From Pseudomonas yamanorum (GTDB lineage: Bacteria; Pseudomonadota; Gammaproteobacteria; Pseudomonadales; Pseudomonadaceae), in contig NZ_JACARE010000015.1 of the NCBI RefSeq assembly GCF_013386765.1, forward strand, positions 133,884 to 197,883: DNA of 64,000 nucleotides. Direction: 5' to 3'. The position numbers and the translations under genes are program-made. The stretch's first letter is position 1. Each line of letters opens with the position of its first letter. The notes beneath the pieces were generated by a model. That model was not told the DNA's origin. It ran no database searches and saw only the letters and a program-made list of their open reading frames with translations. Of the stretch, positions 7,247 to 15,535 are shown piece by piece.

Positions 7247-9204
7247 AGCTGATACCGCAGGGTCAGGCTGCTTTGCAGGCGTTGGGCCTGGCGCAGGGAT
7301 TCGCGCAGGATGCGGCGGTCGAGGTGGTTGAGGCTGTCGGGGTCGACGCGGTTGGAGTAGGGCAGGTTCTCGCGGGTTTGCAGTTGGTGCTGCTGCATGC
7401 GGGTTTGCTGGATGAAGTGGTAGGCCTCTTCGTAGGCCGCACCGTCGAGACGTTCGATGACTTCCCTGGCCACCAGTTGGCGCAGGCGCTCCAGGGTGTT
7501 GTTGGCGTGGATGCCATTGGCCAGGGCCAGCAGCCGGGCACCGTCGACAAAGGGCGTGAGGCCTTGCACCTTGAGGTCGAGTGTCGCCTTGTCGGCGCCT
7601 TTGCGTGTCAGCACGAAATCCCGGAAACGCCCCACCGGCGGGCGCTGGCGCAACGCGTTCTCGGCCAGCATGCGCTGGAACAGGCGGTTGTCTGCGACTT
7701 GATCGAGAATGCCCTGGCGCAATTGCTCGCACCCTTGTTCGTCGCCCCACACCACCCGCAAATCGAAATAGATGCTCGAGCCCAGCAGATTCTCCGGCGT
7801 GGCCTCACGAATAAACCCGGCAAACCGGCGCGCCCATTCGGCCCGGGACAGGCACAGCTCCGGGTTGCCGGCCATGATGTTGCCCTTGCACAGGGTAAAG
7901 CCGCACAGCGCCAGGCTCTGGTTGATCTGTTGCGCCAGGGGCAGCAGGCGGCCACGAATCTCGGCAGCCTCGGCGGCGTCTTTGGCTTCAAACAGAATGC
8001 CGTTGTCCTGGTCGGTATACAGCGTTTGCTCGCGGCGGCCTTCGCTGCCGAAGCACAGCCAGCTGAACGGCACGCCGGGGTCACCCTTGTCAGCCAGGGT
8101 CAGCTCGATGACGCGGCACACGGTGTGGTCGTTGAGCAAGGTGATGATGTGGGTGATCTGGGTGGACGACGCCCCGTGGGCCAACATGCGTTCCACCAGC
8201 TGGCCGATCTCCCCACGGATCGCCACCAGGTTGTCCACCCGTGGCGCATTGCGGATGGTGCGGGCCAGGTGCACCAGGTCGACCCGTTGCAGGGAAAACA
8301 GGTCACGTTCGGACACCACCCCACACAGGCGCTGATCCTTGACCAGGCACACGTGGGCAATATGCCGTTCGGTCATGGCAATCGCAGCATCAAAGGCACT
8401 GTGGTCCGGCGTGAGGAAGAACGGCGCCTGGGTCATGTGACGCTCAATGCCCTGGCTGAAATCGCTGGTGCCGTCGGCCACCACCTGGCGCAGGTCCCGC
8501 AGGGTGAAAATCCCCAGGGGTGCCTTGTGCTCATCGACGATCACGATGCTGCCCACTTGCTGCTCGTGCATCTGCGTGACCGCTTCGCGCAGCGGCGTCA
8601 GCGGGCTGCAGGTCACCGGGTGACGCATGGCCAACTCGCCCAGGCGAGTGTTGAGCGAATACTGGGTGCCGAGGGTTTCCACGGCTTTTTGCTGGACCTG
8701 CTGGTTGACCTGATCCAGCAGGCTGCTCACCCCGCGCAGGGCAAAGTCGCGAAACGCGCTGGAAAGGGCGAACAGCTTGATAAAGGCCGGCTTGTTCAGT
8801 TGCAGGCAGAAGGTGTCTTCGGCGGCTTTGTGCTCGGTGCGGGTCGCCCGCTCGCCCAGCAGCGCCGCCAGCGGGAAACATTCACCGGTGGTGATTTCAA
8901 AGGTGGTTTCTGCTGAATCCGGTCGCTCGCCCACCACGCGGCCCTGCTTGACGATGTAAAAGTGTTCCACCGGCCCGCCCGAGGGCTTGAGGATGCTCTC
9001 GCCGGGGCCGTAGAAGCGCAATTGGCACTGCTCTACCAGAAAAGCCAGGTGGGCGTTTTCCATCTGGTTGAACGGCGGGAAACGTTGCAGGAATTGCAGG
9101 GTGCCGTGGATGTTCTGCAACACAGCGGTTTTCCCCGCTTGTGTGAAAGCATCAGCTTTACTCATACCTATGACCGCAGTTTTTTTGTCGTTATCGTGCC
9201 TCAT
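7243..9204 (-). CDS. cNMP-binding/CBS/DUF294 nucleotidyltransferase-like signalling protein
   Basis: A 653-residue cytoplasmic protein. It has a cyclic-nucleotide-binding fold (about 35-150), a CBS pair (about 165-290; HPVTCSPLTPLREAVTQMHE and later CGVVSERDLFSLQRV) and a DUF294 nucleotidyltransferase domain with GSEGRREQTLYTDQDNG (about 385-405) plus its C-terminal substrate-binding region. Proteins of this type resemble GlnD-like nucleotidyltransferases and are thought to sense adenine nucleotides; the substrate is unknown. The start at 9204 is chosen because AGGAG lies 7 nt upstream; the internal ATG at 9165 has a weaker site. It is coupled to the downstream exonuclease and divergent from the response regulator. 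Confidence 0.85.
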   Translation of the reverse strand: MRHDNDKKTAVIGMSKADAFTQAGKTAVLQNIHGTLQFLQRFPPFNQMENAHLAFLVEQCQLRFYGPGESILKPSGGPVEHFYIVKQGRVVGERPDSAETTFEITTGECFPLAALLGERATRTEHKAAEDTFCLQLNKPAFIKLFALSSAFRDFALRGVSSLLDQVNQQVQQKAVETLGTQYSLNTRLGELAMRHPVTCSPLTPLREAVTQMHEQQVGSIVIVDEHKAPLGIFTLRDLRQVVADGTSDFSQGIERHMTQAPFFLTPDHSAFDAAIAMTERHIAHVCLVKDQRLCGVVSERDLFSLQRVDLVHLARTIRNAPRVDNLVAIRGEIGQLVERMLAHGASSTQITHIITLLNDHTVCRVIELTLADKGDPGVPFSWLCFGSEGRREQTLYTDQDNGILFEAKDAAEAAEIRGRLLPLAQQINQSLALCGFTLCKGNIMAGNPELCLSRAEWARRFAGFIREATPENLLGSSIYFDLRVVWGDEQGCEQLRQGILDQVADNRLFQRMLAENALRQRPPVGRFRDFVLTRKGADKATLDLKVQGLTPFVDGARLLALANGIHANNTLERLRQLVAREVIERLDGAAYEEAYHFIQQTRMQQHQLQTRENLPYSNRVDPDSLNHLDRRILRESLRQAQRLQSSLTLRYQL

Positions 9205-9411
9205 GGTCGACTCCTGCGCTGCGGGTGCCCATTGGACGTAAGTCTAGGTAGCGAATTGCCCTCAACTACTAGGGAAAAACCTTACATGAATATCGTCCAA
9301 ACCCCGTAGAACGCCCACTAGGCAAACTTTCCGACGAAGTGCACATTGTTCGCCCTTCCGGCGATGTCTGACTTCTGTGCTGGGAGATTGATTAGAACTG
9401 CCGAGAAACGT

Positions 9412-9858
9412 ATGTCCGACCACGATATTTTGAGTGATGCCGAGCGCGAGGCCCTGAGCGCTGTTATGCAGGAGCCGGATTTGCCGCCACAACGTGTACT
9501 GATCGTGGATGACGACAAGGACGCGCGCGAACTGCTGGCGGAAATTCTTGGCCTGGACGGCATTCGCTGCATGACCGCCGACAGCGGCGAGGCGGCGTGG
9601 GACTTGTTGAGCTCCAGCAGCTCCATCGGCTTGCTGATCACCGACCTGCGCATGACGCCGAGCAACGGGCTGCAATTGATTCGCCAGGTACGGCAGTCTA
9701 CTCGGGCGGCGTTGCCGATCATCATCATGTCGGGGGACGCTGAAGCGCCGGACGTGATTGATGCGATGCATTTGAGCGTGGTGGATTTTTTGCTCAAGCC
9801 GATTGATAGCGTGAAGCTGGCGAAGATGGTGAAGCGGGAGTTGGGGATGGTGCAGTAA
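9412..9858 (+). CDS. single-domain response regulator (CheY-like receiver)
   Basis: A 148-residue protein with a short N-terminal extension and one receiver domain: acidic pocket VLIVDDDKD (about 28-36), phospho-acceptor Asp in LLITDLRM (about 78), conserved Thr/Ser region IIIMSGD and Lys in FLLKPID (about 131). No output domain follows, so it must act through partners. No histidine kinase is nearby. I start at the ATG at 9412, preceded by GAGAAAC, and not the upstream in-frame ATG at 9346. It diverges from the cNMP/CBS gene with about 200 bp between. Confidence 0.85.
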   Translation: MSDHDILSDAEREALSAVMQEPDLPPQRVLIVDDDKDARELLAEILGLDGIRCMTADSGEAAWDLLSSSSSIGLLITDLRMTPSNGLQLIRQVRQSTRAALPIIIMSGDAEAPDVIDAMHLSVVDFLLKPIDSVKLAKMVKRELGMVQ

Positions 9859-9891
9859 CGGATCCTCTCGATGATGAGCCAGGCACCGAAC

Positions 9892-9937
9892 CGAGTCGCG
9901 CCCGACGCAGCCTCGCTGGCGCTCGACAGCTGCTACG
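9892..9937. repeat. single REP element
   Basis: This unit is about 90% identical to the right arm of the REPIN at 4668-4781 (shared GAGTCGCGCCCGACGCAGCC and CTCGACAGCTGCTACG). It is a solitary copy without an inverted partner. Confidence 0.75.
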
Positions 9938-9945
9938 AGATGCAA

Positions 9946-9980
9946 AAAAAGCCCTGATCATTTATTGATCAGGGCTTTTT
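9946..9980. terminator. bidirectional rho-independent terminator
   Basis: A perfect 15-bp stem (AAAAAGCCCTGATCA and its complement) with a 5-nt loop, flanked by A-run and T-run. It lies between the convergent response-regulator and glcB genes and can serve both. Confidence 0.9.
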
Positions 9981-9996
9981 CGTTTTCAGCGTTTAG

Positions 9997-12174
9997 TTAC
10001 AAGCCATTCTTGGCCTTGAACTCCCGACGCCGACGGTGCAACACCGGCTCGGTATAACCATTGGGCTGCTTGGTCCCTTCAATCACCAACTCCACCGCCG
10101 CCTGGAACGCGATGTTGCTGTCGAAATCCGGTGCCAGCGGACGGTACAGCGCGTCCCCGGCGTTCTGGCGGTCTACCACCGGCGCCATGCGCTTGAGGCT
10201 TTCCATCACCTGGGCTTCATTGACGATGCCATGGCGCAACCAGTTGGCGATGTGCTGGCTGGAGATACGCAGGGTGGCGCGGTCTTCCATCAGGCCGACG
10301 TCGTTGATGTCCGGCACTTTCGAGCAACCCACGCCCTGGTCGATCCAGCGCACCACGTAACCGAGGATGCCCTGGGCGTTGTTGTCCAGTTCGTTGCGGA
10401 TTTCTTCGTCAGACCAATCGGTATTTTGGGCCAGGGGAATGGTCAGGATGTCGTCCACCGAAGCGCGCTCGCGCTTGGCCAGTTCGGCCTGGCGGGCGAA
10501 GACGTCAACCTTGTGGTAATGCAGCGCGTGCAGCGCAGCCGCCGTCGGCGACGGAACCCACGCCGTGTTGGCGCCGGCCAGCGGGTGAGCAATCTTCTGC
10601 TCCAGCATGGCGGCCATCAGGTCGGGCATCGCCCACATGCCTTTACCGATTTGCGCGCGACCTTGCAGGCCGGTGCTCAAGCCGATATCGACGTTCCAGT
10701 TTTCGTAGGCGCCGATCCATTTTTCAGCCTTCATCGCGGCCTTGCGCACCATCGCGCCGGCTTCCATGGAGGTGTGGATTTCGTCGCCGGTACGGTCGAG
10801 GAAGCCGGTGTTGATAAACACCACGCGCTCGCTGGCCGCCTGGATGCAGGCCTTGAGGTTGACCGTGGTGCGGCGTTCCTCGTCCATGATCCCGACTTTG
10901 AGGGTGTTGCGCGGCAGCTTCAGCACGTCTTCGATGCGGCCGAACAGCTCGTTGGTGAACGCGGCTTCTTCCGGGCCGTGCATCTTCGGTTTAACGATGT
11001 AGACCGAACCGGTGCGGCTGTTCTTGCGGCTGGTGTTGCCGTTGAGGCTGTGAATCGCCGACAGGCTGGTGAGCAGGCCGTCGAGAATGCCTTCCGGCAC
11101 TTCGTTGCCGTCTTTGTCGAGAATCGCGTCGATGGTCATCAAGTGGCCAACGTTGCGCACGAACAGCAGCGAACGACCGTGCAGGGTCACCTCCTTACCG
11201 TCGGCACCGGTGTAAACGCGGTCGGCGTTCATGGTACGGGTAAAGGTCTTGCCACCCTTGGCGACTTCTTCCGACAGGTCGCCCTTCATCAGGCCGAGCC
11301 AGTTGCGGTAGATCACCACTTTGTCATCGGCATCGACGGCGGCGACGGAGTCTTCGCAGTCCATGATGGTGGTCAGGGCGGCTTCCATCAGCACGTCCTT
11401 CACGCCGGCGGCATCGGTCTGGCCGACCGGGGTGCTGGCGTCGATCTGGATTTCGAAGTGCAGGCCGTTGTGCTTGAGCAGAACTGCGGTCGGCTTGGCG
11501 GCATCGCCGTGATAGCCGATCAACTGTGCATCGCTGCGCAGGCCGCTGTTGCTGCCGCCTTTAAGGCTGACCACGAGCTTGCCGTCGACGATCTTGTAGC
11601 CGGTGGAATCCACATGGCTGCCGGCAGCCAGTGGCGCGGCTTCGTCGAGGAAGGCGCGGGCGAAGGCAATGACCTTGTCGCCACGGACCTTGTTGTAGCC
11701 TTTACCCTTTTCGGCACCGTCGGCTTCGCTGATGGCGTCGGTGCCATACAGCGCGTCATACAGCGAGCCCCAACGTGCATTCGAGGCGTTGAGGGCGAAA
11801 CGGGCGTTCATCACCGGCACCACTAGTTGCGGGCCGGCCATGTGGGCAATTTCTTCGTCGACGTTTTGGGTCGATGCCTGGAAATCCGCGGCTTCTGGCA
11901 GCAGGTATCCGATATCTTGAAGGAAGGCTTTGTAGGCCACCGCGTCGTGGGCCTGGCCGGCGTGTGCCTGGTGCCAGGTGTCGATCCGCGCTTGAAAATC
12001 GTCGCGTTTGGCGAGTAGGGCTTTGTTCTTCGGCGCCAGGTCGTGGATGACCTTGTCGGCACCGGCCCAGAACTGGTCGGCGGTGATGCCGGTACCAGGA
12101 ATGGCTTCGTTGTTCACGAAGTCGAACAGGACTTTGGCGACCTGCAGGCCACCGACTTGAACGTGTTCAGTCAT
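9997..12174 (-). CDS. glcB: malate synthase G
   Basis: A 725-residue enzyme of the malate synthase G family at its usual length. It condenses glyoxylate and acetyl-CoA to malate in the glyoxylate pathway. Diagnostic segments include [19 protein letters not shown], the Arg-bearing [14 protein letters not shown] region, [19 protein letters not shown] with catalytic acidic residues, and [21 protein letters not shown] near the C-terminus. The start is the ATG at 12174, with GAGG 7 nt upstream; a GTG four codons earlier is less likely. A short ORF (12208-12330) precedes it on the same strand and shares the candidate promoter at 12362-12389. Confidence 0.97.
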   Translation of the reverse strand: MTEHVQVGGLQVAKVLFDFVNNEAIPGTGITADQFWAGADKVIHDLAPKNKALLAKRDDFQARIDTWHQAHAGQAHDAVAYKAFLQDIGYLLPEAADFQASTQNVDEEIAHMAGPQLVVPVMNARFALNASNARWGSLYDALYGTDAISEADGAEKGKGYNKVRGDKVIAFARAFLDEAAPLAAGSHVDSTGYKIVDGKLVVSLKGGSNSGLRSDAQLIGYHGDAAKPTAVLLKHNGLHFEIQIDASTPVGQTDAAGVKDVLMEAALTTIMDCEDSVAAVDADDKVVIYRNWLGLMKGDLSEEVAKGGKTFTRTMNADRVYTGADGKEVTLHGRSLLFVRNVGHLMTIDAILDKDGNEVPEGILDGLLTSLSAIHSLNGNTSRKNSRTGSVYIVKPKMHGPEEAAFTNELFGRIEDVLKLPRNTLKVGIMDEERRTTVNLKACIQAASERVVFINTGFLDRTGDEIHTSMEAGAMVRKAAMKAEKWIGAYENWNVDIGLSTGLQGRAQIGKGMWAMPDLMAAMLEQKIAHPLAGANTAWVPSPTAAALHALHYHKVDVFARQAELAKRERASVDDILTIPLAQNTDWSDEEIRNELDNNAQGILGYVVRWIDQGVGCSKVPDINDVGLMEDRATLRISSQHIANWLRHGIVNEAQVMESLKRMAPVVDRQNAGDALYRPLAPDFDSNIAFQAAVELVIEGTKQPNGYTEPVLHRRRREFKAKNGL

Positions 12175-12207
12175 TGCTTGCCTCACTCTGCGGAGCTTAT
12201 GCGCTTT

Positions 12208-12330
12208 TCAGCTTTTCAATTTACCAATGAAGCCTCTGGCCATGTAAACCGCGAACACGCCGCACCAGTACATGCCGTTGAAGGCGGCTGGGCGGGCTGC
12301 GTCGCGGTGCGTGGTTGCCTTGGCAGACAT
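12208..12330 (-). CDS. possible 40-residue small protein upstream of glcB
   Basis: An ORF of 40 codons beginning MSAKATTHRDAARPAAFNGM, followed by YWCGVFAVYMARGFIGKLKS (one short hydrophobic segment and a basic end). Codons are rich in G/C third positions, as in real genes here. It ends 34 bp before glcB on the same strand, directly after the candidate promoter. The Shine-Dalgarno is weak (AGG 3 nt before ATG). It could be a small membrane-associated protein or a leader peptide. It is also possible that it is not translated. I recognise no family. Confidence 0.45.
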   Translation of the reverse strand: MSAKATTHRDAARPAAFNGMYWCGVFAVYMARGFIGKLKS

Positions 12331-12342
12331 CGACCTAACGTT

Positions 12343-12370
12343 ATGTAGTGCGCGATTGGGCATACTACAT
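12343..12370. promoter_or_regulatory. 7-bp inverted repeat overlapping the glcB-side promoter
   Basis: ATGTAGT (12343-12349) and ACTACAT (12364-12370) form a perfect dyad with a 14-bp spacer, that is, about two helical turns between half-site centres. It overlaps the candidate -10 of the minus-strand promoter, so a bound dimer would repress. The regulator is not identifiable. Confidence 0.5.
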
Positions 12371-12389
12371 GATGAGTTGCGGTTGTGAA
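12362..12389 (-). promoter_or_regulatory. candidate sigma-70 promoter for the small ORF and glcB
   Basis: On the minus strand TTCACA (12389-12384) and TAGTAT (12367-12362) are spaced by 16 bp, which would start transcription near 12355. The rest of the gap up to gcvR (12390-12594) shows no other clear element. Confidence 0.4.
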
Positions 12390-12594
12390 AATTAGACTAA
12401 ATACGTCGTTTAGCGACCCACTTTGGTCGTACGGTCACAGTGGGGTACAGGATGTTCTCAAAAAACTATTGGATTGTTCCAGATAAATATAAAAATGGTA
12501 CACGATTTGTTTTCGTGCCTACCTGAGTCCACCTTGGTAGGTGCGAGGGGAACGCCGGGTTCCTACCTGATTTTCATAAGAAGAGGACGACACC

Positions 12595-13113
12595 ATGGAC
12601 CATCTCGTACTGACTGTCATCGCCCCGGATAAACCCGGCGTGGTTGAACGCATCGCCCAATGCATCGCCTCACACGGCGGCAACTGGCTGGAAAGCCGCA
12701 TGGCGCACATGGCCGGGCAGTTTGCCGGGATCTTGCGCGTGAGCGTGCCGGCGGAAAATCGTCTGGATCTGATTGGGGCGCTGGAGGACTTGTCCACCCA
12801 TGGCATTCGCGTGCTGCTGGGGGAAAGCAGTTCGGTGGCGGCCAGCGAGTCGCAACCGATCGCGATGACGCTGGTGGGCAATGACCGGCCGGGGATTGTC
12901 CGTGACATCACCGCGCTGCTGAGCAAGCAGGGCGTCAACCTGGAGCGCTTGATCACCGACGTGCGCCCTGCGCCCATGAGCAGTGACCCGCTGTTCCACG
13001 CCGAGGCGCTGCTGGCGGTGCCATTGACGCTGCCGTTGGAGACCTTGCAGGCCGCCCTGGAAACCCTGGCGGATGACTTGATGGTGGAACTGGAGCTACG
13101 CAGCGAGGAATAG
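12595..13113 (+). CDS. gcvR: GcvR-like ACT-domain regulatory protein
   Basis: A 172-residue protein made of two ACT domains (about 1-80, MDHLVLTVIAPDKPGVVERI; about 88-168, PIAMTLVGNDRPGIVRDITA). ACT domains bind amino acids, and GcvR in enterobacteria binds glycine and holds GcvA in its repressing form at the glycine-cleavage promoter. No DNA-binding domain is present, as expected. AGAGGA lies 7 nt before the ATG. It stands alone here, not beside gcv genes, so the precise target in this organism is inferred from the family only. Confidence 0.8.
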   Translation: MDHLVLTVIAPDKPGVVERIAQCIASHGGNWLESRMAHMAGQFAGILRVSVPAENRLDLIGALEDLSTHGIRVLLGESSSVAASESQPIAMTLVGNDRPGIVRDITALLSKQGVNLERLITDVRPAPMSSDPLFHAEALLAVPLTLPLETLQAALETLADDLMVELELRSEE

Positions 13114-13151
13114 TTGCCCACAAGGTTATGCATGGAAATCTTGCATGGGCC

Positions 13152-13272
13152 TGTGGATAACCTGTAGAGACCCGCGTCCAGCCCAAGCGGGCCGTGGTTC
13201 TTCGCCGGCTGGCTAAAAAACGAACAGTTTCAAGGGCTTGTGCACAAACGCCGGGGATCAGGCTGTGGATAA
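13152..13272. other. two DnaA-box 9-mers with an intervening variant
   Basis: TGTGGATAA, the complement of the consensus DnaA box TTATCCACA, occurs at 13152-13160 and 13264-13272 in the same orientation. Between them at 13238-13247 is the palindrome TTGTGCACAA, which resembles a degenerate box. The stretch lies in the gap between the convergent gcvR and rarD genes. There are no AT-rich unwinding repeats or dnaA/dnaN genes, so it is not oriC. Confidence 0.45.
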
Positions 13273-13335
13273 CCTTGGGGTTAATGCCTGCAAGCCACGC
13301 CGGCTGTGGCTTGCAGAGGTTTGTACGTTATTTGA

Positions 13336-14220
13336 TCAGCTTTTGCGCACGGTCAGCCAGGCGTCGAGGCTGTAAACCACCAGGCCGGCCCAGATAAAGC
13401 AGAAGGCGATCAAAGTGGCGGGCGCCAGGTGTTCGTTGAACAGTAGCACGGCCTCCAGCAGCACCAGGGTGGGCGCCACGTATTGCAGGAAGCCCAGGGC
13501 GGTGTAGGGCAAATGCCGCGCGGCGGCGTTGAAACATACCAGCGGGATCAGCGTCACCGGGCCTGCGGCCACCAGCCACCAGGCTTCGGAAGTGCTCCAG
13601 AACTCCATCTGTGCGCTGTGGGCGGACGGGTTGAACAGCAGCCACGCGATGGCAATCGGCACCAGCATCCAGGTTTCCACCACCAGCCCGGGCAGCGCCT
13701 TGACCGGCGCCTGCTTGCGGATCAAGCCGTAGAAACCAAAGGTGGCCGCCAGTACCAGGGACACCCACGGCAAGCTGCCGACCTGCCACACCTGTTGCGC
13801 CACACCCAATGCCGCCAGGCCCACGGCCACCCATTGCAGGCGGCGCAGGCGCTCGCCCAGGATCACCATGCCCAGCAGCACGTTCACCAGCGGGTTGATG
13901 TAGTAACCCAGGCTGGCCTCCAGCATGCGGCCGCTGTTCACCGACCACACATAGGTCAGCCAGTTACCTGCGATCAAGGTACCGCTCAGGGCCAGGATCG
14001 CCAGGCGCTTGGGGTTGTCCCGCAGTTCCTGGAACCAGCCGGGGTGCTTCCAGACCATCAGCAGCAAACTGCCGAACAGCGCCGACCACAGCACGCGGTT
14101 GACGATGATTTCTGCGGCGGGAACGCTGGCGATGGCTTTGAAATACAGCGGGAACAGGCCCCAGATGACGTAGGCGCTCAGGCCCAATATGTACCCGCGA
14201 CGCGGGTTGGCGGCTTGCAT
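13336..14220 (-). CDS. rarD: RarD family EamA/DMT transporter
   Basis: A 294-residue inner-membrane protein with about ten hydrophobic segments arranged as two EamA repeats. It begins RGYILGLSAYVIWGLFPLYF and has NWLTYVWSVNSGRMLEASLG after helix 4, both hallmarks of RarD (named for chloramphenicol sensitivity in older literature). It probably exports small metabolites; the substrate is unknown. AAGGA sits 6 nt before the ATG. It is followed upstream (14295-14382) by a REPIN. Confidence 0.9.
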   Translation of the reverse strand: MQAANPRRGYILGLSAYVIWGLFPLYFKAIASVPAAEIIVNRVLWSALFGSLLLMVWKHPGWFQELRDNPKRLAILALSGTLIAGNWLTYVWSVNSGRMLEASLGYYINPLVNVLLGMVILGERLRRLQWVAVGLAALGVAQQVWQVGSLPWVSLVLAATFGFYGLIRKQAPVKALPGLVVETWMLVPIAIAWLLFNPSAHSAQMEFWSTSEAWWLVAAGPVTLIPLVCFNAAARHLPYTALGFLQYVAPTLVLLEAVLLFNEHLAPATLIAFCFIWAGLVVYSLDAWLTVRKS

Positions 14221-14294
14221 GCAGAATCCTTGCTTAGGCAGCTAACAAAGCCGCGATTGTAAGGATATTTGTCAGCCAGTGGGATCTGCTTTTC

Positions 14295-14382
14295 TGTAGG
14301 AGCTGGCTTGCCGGCGATGCAGGCGCCTCGGTTCTGCAGGAATACCGAGGTGATGCTATCGCGGGCAAGCCCGGCTCCTACA
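14295..14382. repeat. REPIN: inverted REP pair
   Basis: TGTAGGAGCTGGCTTGCCGG starts the left arm (14295-14319), and the right arm (14357-14382) ends in the complementary GCCCGGCTCCTACA. They are separated by 37 bp and lie between srkA and rarD. Confidence 0.85.
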
Positions 14383-14398
14383 AGGGTGGTGGTGTGGG

Positions 14399-15373
14399 TT
14401 AGAACAGTTTCAAGGGTTCTTCATTGAGCGCCGACAACTGCTCGCGCAGCGCCAGCACCTGGTCGCCCCAATAACGTTCGCTGCCAAACCACGGGAAGCT
14501 GTGGGGGAACGCCGGGTCGTCCCAGCGGCGTGCAAGCCAGGCGCTGTAGTGCATCAGGCGCAGGGCCCGCAGTGGTTCGATCAACGCCAGTTCGCGCGGG
14601 TCGAAGTCGTGGAACTCCTGGTAGCCGTCCATCAATTCCGACAGTTGCCCCAGGCATTCCTGACGGTCACCGGCGAGCATCATCCACAGGTCCTGAACGG
14701 CGGGGCCCATGCGGCAGTCGTCGAGGTCGACGATGTGGAACATCTCGTCGCGGCACATCATGTTGCCGGGGTGGCAATCGCCGTGCATGCGGATGTTCTT
14801 GTGGGGCGTGGCTTTGTAGACCTCTTCCACCCGCTTGAGCAGGTCGCGGGCCACGGACTCGTAGGCCGGCAGCAGGCTTTTGGGAATGAAATTACCTTCC
14901 AGCAGGGTGTTCAGGGAGTCGTGACCGAAGTTCTTCACGCCCAGGGCTTCGCGGTGTTCGAAGGGGCGGGTGGAGCCGACCGCGTGCAAACGGCCGAGCA
15001 GTTGGCCCAGGCGATACAACTGGTCGAGGTTGCCCGGCTCCGGCGCGCGGCCACCGCGGCGCGGGAACAGGGTGAAGCGGAAGCCGGCGTGTTCGAACAG
15101 GCTTTCGCCGTTGTGAATCATCGGCGCCACCACGGGCACTTCGCACTCGGCCAATTCGAAGGTGAAGCTGTGTTCTTCGAGGATCGCTTCGTTGGTCCAG
15201 CGCTGGGGCCGGTAGAACTTGGCGATCAGGGGCTCTGAGTCTTCGATGCCGACCTGGTAGACACGGTTTTCGTAGCTGTTGAGCGCGAGGATGCGGGCGT
15301 CGCTGAGGAAACCGATGCTTTCGACAGCGTCGAGCACCAGATCAGGGGTCAGTGTTTCAAACGGGTGTGCCAT
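14399..15373 (-). CDS. srkA: stress response serine/threonine kinase SrkA (YihE/RdoA)
   Basis: A 324-residue protein of the aminoglycoside-phosphotransferase-like kinase superfamily. The catalytic loop RMHGDCHPGNMM (about 195-206) and the metal-binding HIVDLDDCRMGP (about 213-224) are intact. SrkA kinases counter stress-induced death pathways in enterobacteria and are found next to dsbA there; here the neighbours are rarD and phoX. The start is the ATG at 15373, preceded by AGGAG at 6 nt; the open frame upstream has no such site. Confidence 0.92.
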   Translation of the reverse strand: MAHPFETLTPDLVLDAVESIGFLSDARILALNSYENRVYQVGIEDSEPLIAKFYRPQRWTNEAILEEHSFTFELAECEVPVVAPMIHNGESLFEHAGFRFTLFPRRGGRAPEPGNLDQLYRLGQLLGRLHAVGSTRPFEHREALGVKNFGHDSLNTLLEGNFIPKSLLPAYESVARDLLKRVEEVYKATPHKNIRMHGDCHPGNMMCRDEMFHIVDLDDCRMGPAVQDLWMMLAGDRQECLGQLSELMDGYQEFHDFDPRELALIEPLRALRLMHYSAWLARRWDDPAFPHSFPWFGSERYWGDQVLALREQLSALNEEPLKLF

Positions 15374-15459
15374 GCGAACTCCTGCGCGCAGCAGGGCGCC
15401 GCGTCCGGCCGGGTATGGTAACGCACCGGGGTCGAGATAGGTGGTGGCTGATAGTCCGC

Positions 15460-15526
15460 TATCGCGGGCAAGCCCGGCTCCCACAGTAATACTCGGTCAA
15501 CTGTGGGAGCCGGGCTTGCCCGCGAT
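15460..15526. repeat. REPIN: inverted REP pair, opposite arrangement
   Basis: The arms are 15460-15484 (ATCGCGGGCAAGCCCGGCTC...) and 15502-15526 (TGTGGGAGCCGGGCTTGCCC...). They belong to the same family as 14295-14382 but are arranged tail-to-tail with only 17 bp between. The element ends 10 bp from the phoX stop codon and could act as its terminator. Confidence 0.85.
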
Positions 15527-15535
15527 GAGGCCCTG

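Noticed and set aside
10036..11826. 596-codon open frame opposite glcB, and similar long antisense frames at 45610-47787, 7162-8916, 53880-55595 and 29664-31316
   Set aside because: They lie exactly opposite well-recognised genes, have low-complexity His/Gln/Val-rich translations and no family likeness; long antisense frames are expected in GC-rich Pseudomonas genes.
13152..13272. Replication origin
   Set aside because: Only two DnaA boxes, no AT-rich 13-mers, and no dnaA/dnaN/gyrB neighbourhood.
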